Assembly: GCA_963923035.1 (NCBI GenBank)
Contig: CAWUKT010000061.1
Span: forward strand, 1 to 42,585
Direction: 5' to 3'
Length of the DNA stretch: 42,585 bases
Origin: CAWUKT01 sp963923035
GTDB taxonomy: Bacteria > Bacteroidota > Bacteroidia > J057 > JADKCL01
In this document: one piece after another, positions 42,565 to 42,585 of the stretch
How the letters are laid out: the number at the start of each line of letters is the position of its first letter
Position numbering within the stretch: position 1 is the first letter of the stretch
Notes under the pieces: generated by a model
The model's input: the letters and a program-made list of their open reading frames with translations, nothing else
What the model was told of the DNA's origin: nothing
Databases searched by the model: none
Made by a program: the position numbers and the translations under genes

Positions 42565-42585
42565 GTTATCCATAAAAAAGCGTTG

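Noticed and set aside
1..42585. Search by eye for tRNA, rRNA, CRISPR arrays, insertion sequences and phage genes
   Set aside because: None found: no cloverleaf-like segment, no regularly spaced repeats with spacers, no transposase or integrase motif in any frame. A computed scan (tRNAscan, Infernal) could still change this for short RNAs.

Overview
The window is a chromosomal stretch of a Bacteroidota bacterium, most likely from the Saprospiria (Lewinella/Haliscomenobacter-like). Three secreted proteins end in type IX secretion (Por) sorting domains, one of them with HYR and SprB-like repeats. There is a SusC-like TonB receptor followed by a DUF4249 lipoprotein, a DUF2805 protein, and several promoters of the Bacteroidota form TTTG-N18/19-TAnnTTTG. 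I saw no phage, insertion sequence, CRISPR array, tRNA or rRNA. The genus is inference. The region reads as core and lineage-specific chromosome, not an obvious island. 

Layout. 1-305: intergenic, with four AACTAGTTT-like palindromes on a 21-22 bp period and a terminator. 306-5087 (-): giant HYR/SprB-repeat T9SS adhesin. 5455-7379 (+): a lysine-ketoglutarate-reductase-like enzyme overlapping a DUF1415 gene. 7398-7702 (-): an antitoxin-like gene followed by what looks like a toxin remnant. 7811-10204 (+): ruvB and a secreted alpha/beta hydrolase. 10205-10861 (-): a C39-like cysteine peptidase. 11153-12880 (+): secreted M28 peptidase. 12881-13246 (-): STAS protein. 13454-16650 (+): a tight three-gene unit of a LolC-like permease, a family 2 glycosyltransferase and an ECF sigma factor. 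16788-21144 (-): two overlapping secreted amidohydrolase-family genes with three amidohydrolase-like domains, of which only one keeps its metal ligands. 21320-21682 (+): small secreted protein. 21909-25355 (-): PNGase F-like/LamG T9SS protein. 25557-26837 (+): DoxX-like protein and a lipoprotein. 26844-28393 (-): cystathionine lyase/synthase-family enzyme overlapping RidA. 28502-28795 (-): DUF2805. 28913-30046 (+): a membrane-anchored unknown and an SRPBCC protein. 30110-31405 (-): unrecognised protein whose C-terminal half may have an actinoporin/cytolysin-like fold. 31562-32983 (+): RecD-like helicase. 32995-37452 (-): TonB receptor, DUF4249 lipoprotein and MacB-like permease. 37543-38292 (-): probable outer-membrane barrel. 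38466-39935 (+): Do/HtrA protease. 40020-41000 (-): SGNH hydrolase-like protein. 41116-42437 (+): ruvX, def and a small unknown gene.

How the genes may work together. Many products act at or outside the envelope: three T9SS cargoes, the Do protease, the TonB/DUF4249 uptake pair, the amidohydrolase pair, the secreted lipase-like hydrolase, and the LolC-like and MacB-like permeases. RidA overlapping a cystathionine-type PLP enzyme makes sense, because RidA removes reactive enamine by-products of such enzymes. RuvB and RuvX are housekeeping Holliday-junction proteins. 

Most notable observations: the metal-less amidohydrolase duplications; a possible actinoporin-like cytosolic protein; an antitoxin with a 19-codon toxin remnant; perfect or near-perfect -7 elements placed 3-6 nt before several start codons, which predicts leaderless mRNAs; phased palindromes at the left edge; and a repeated GATTCGTAAA element in front of htrA. 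None of these is proven from sequence alone.
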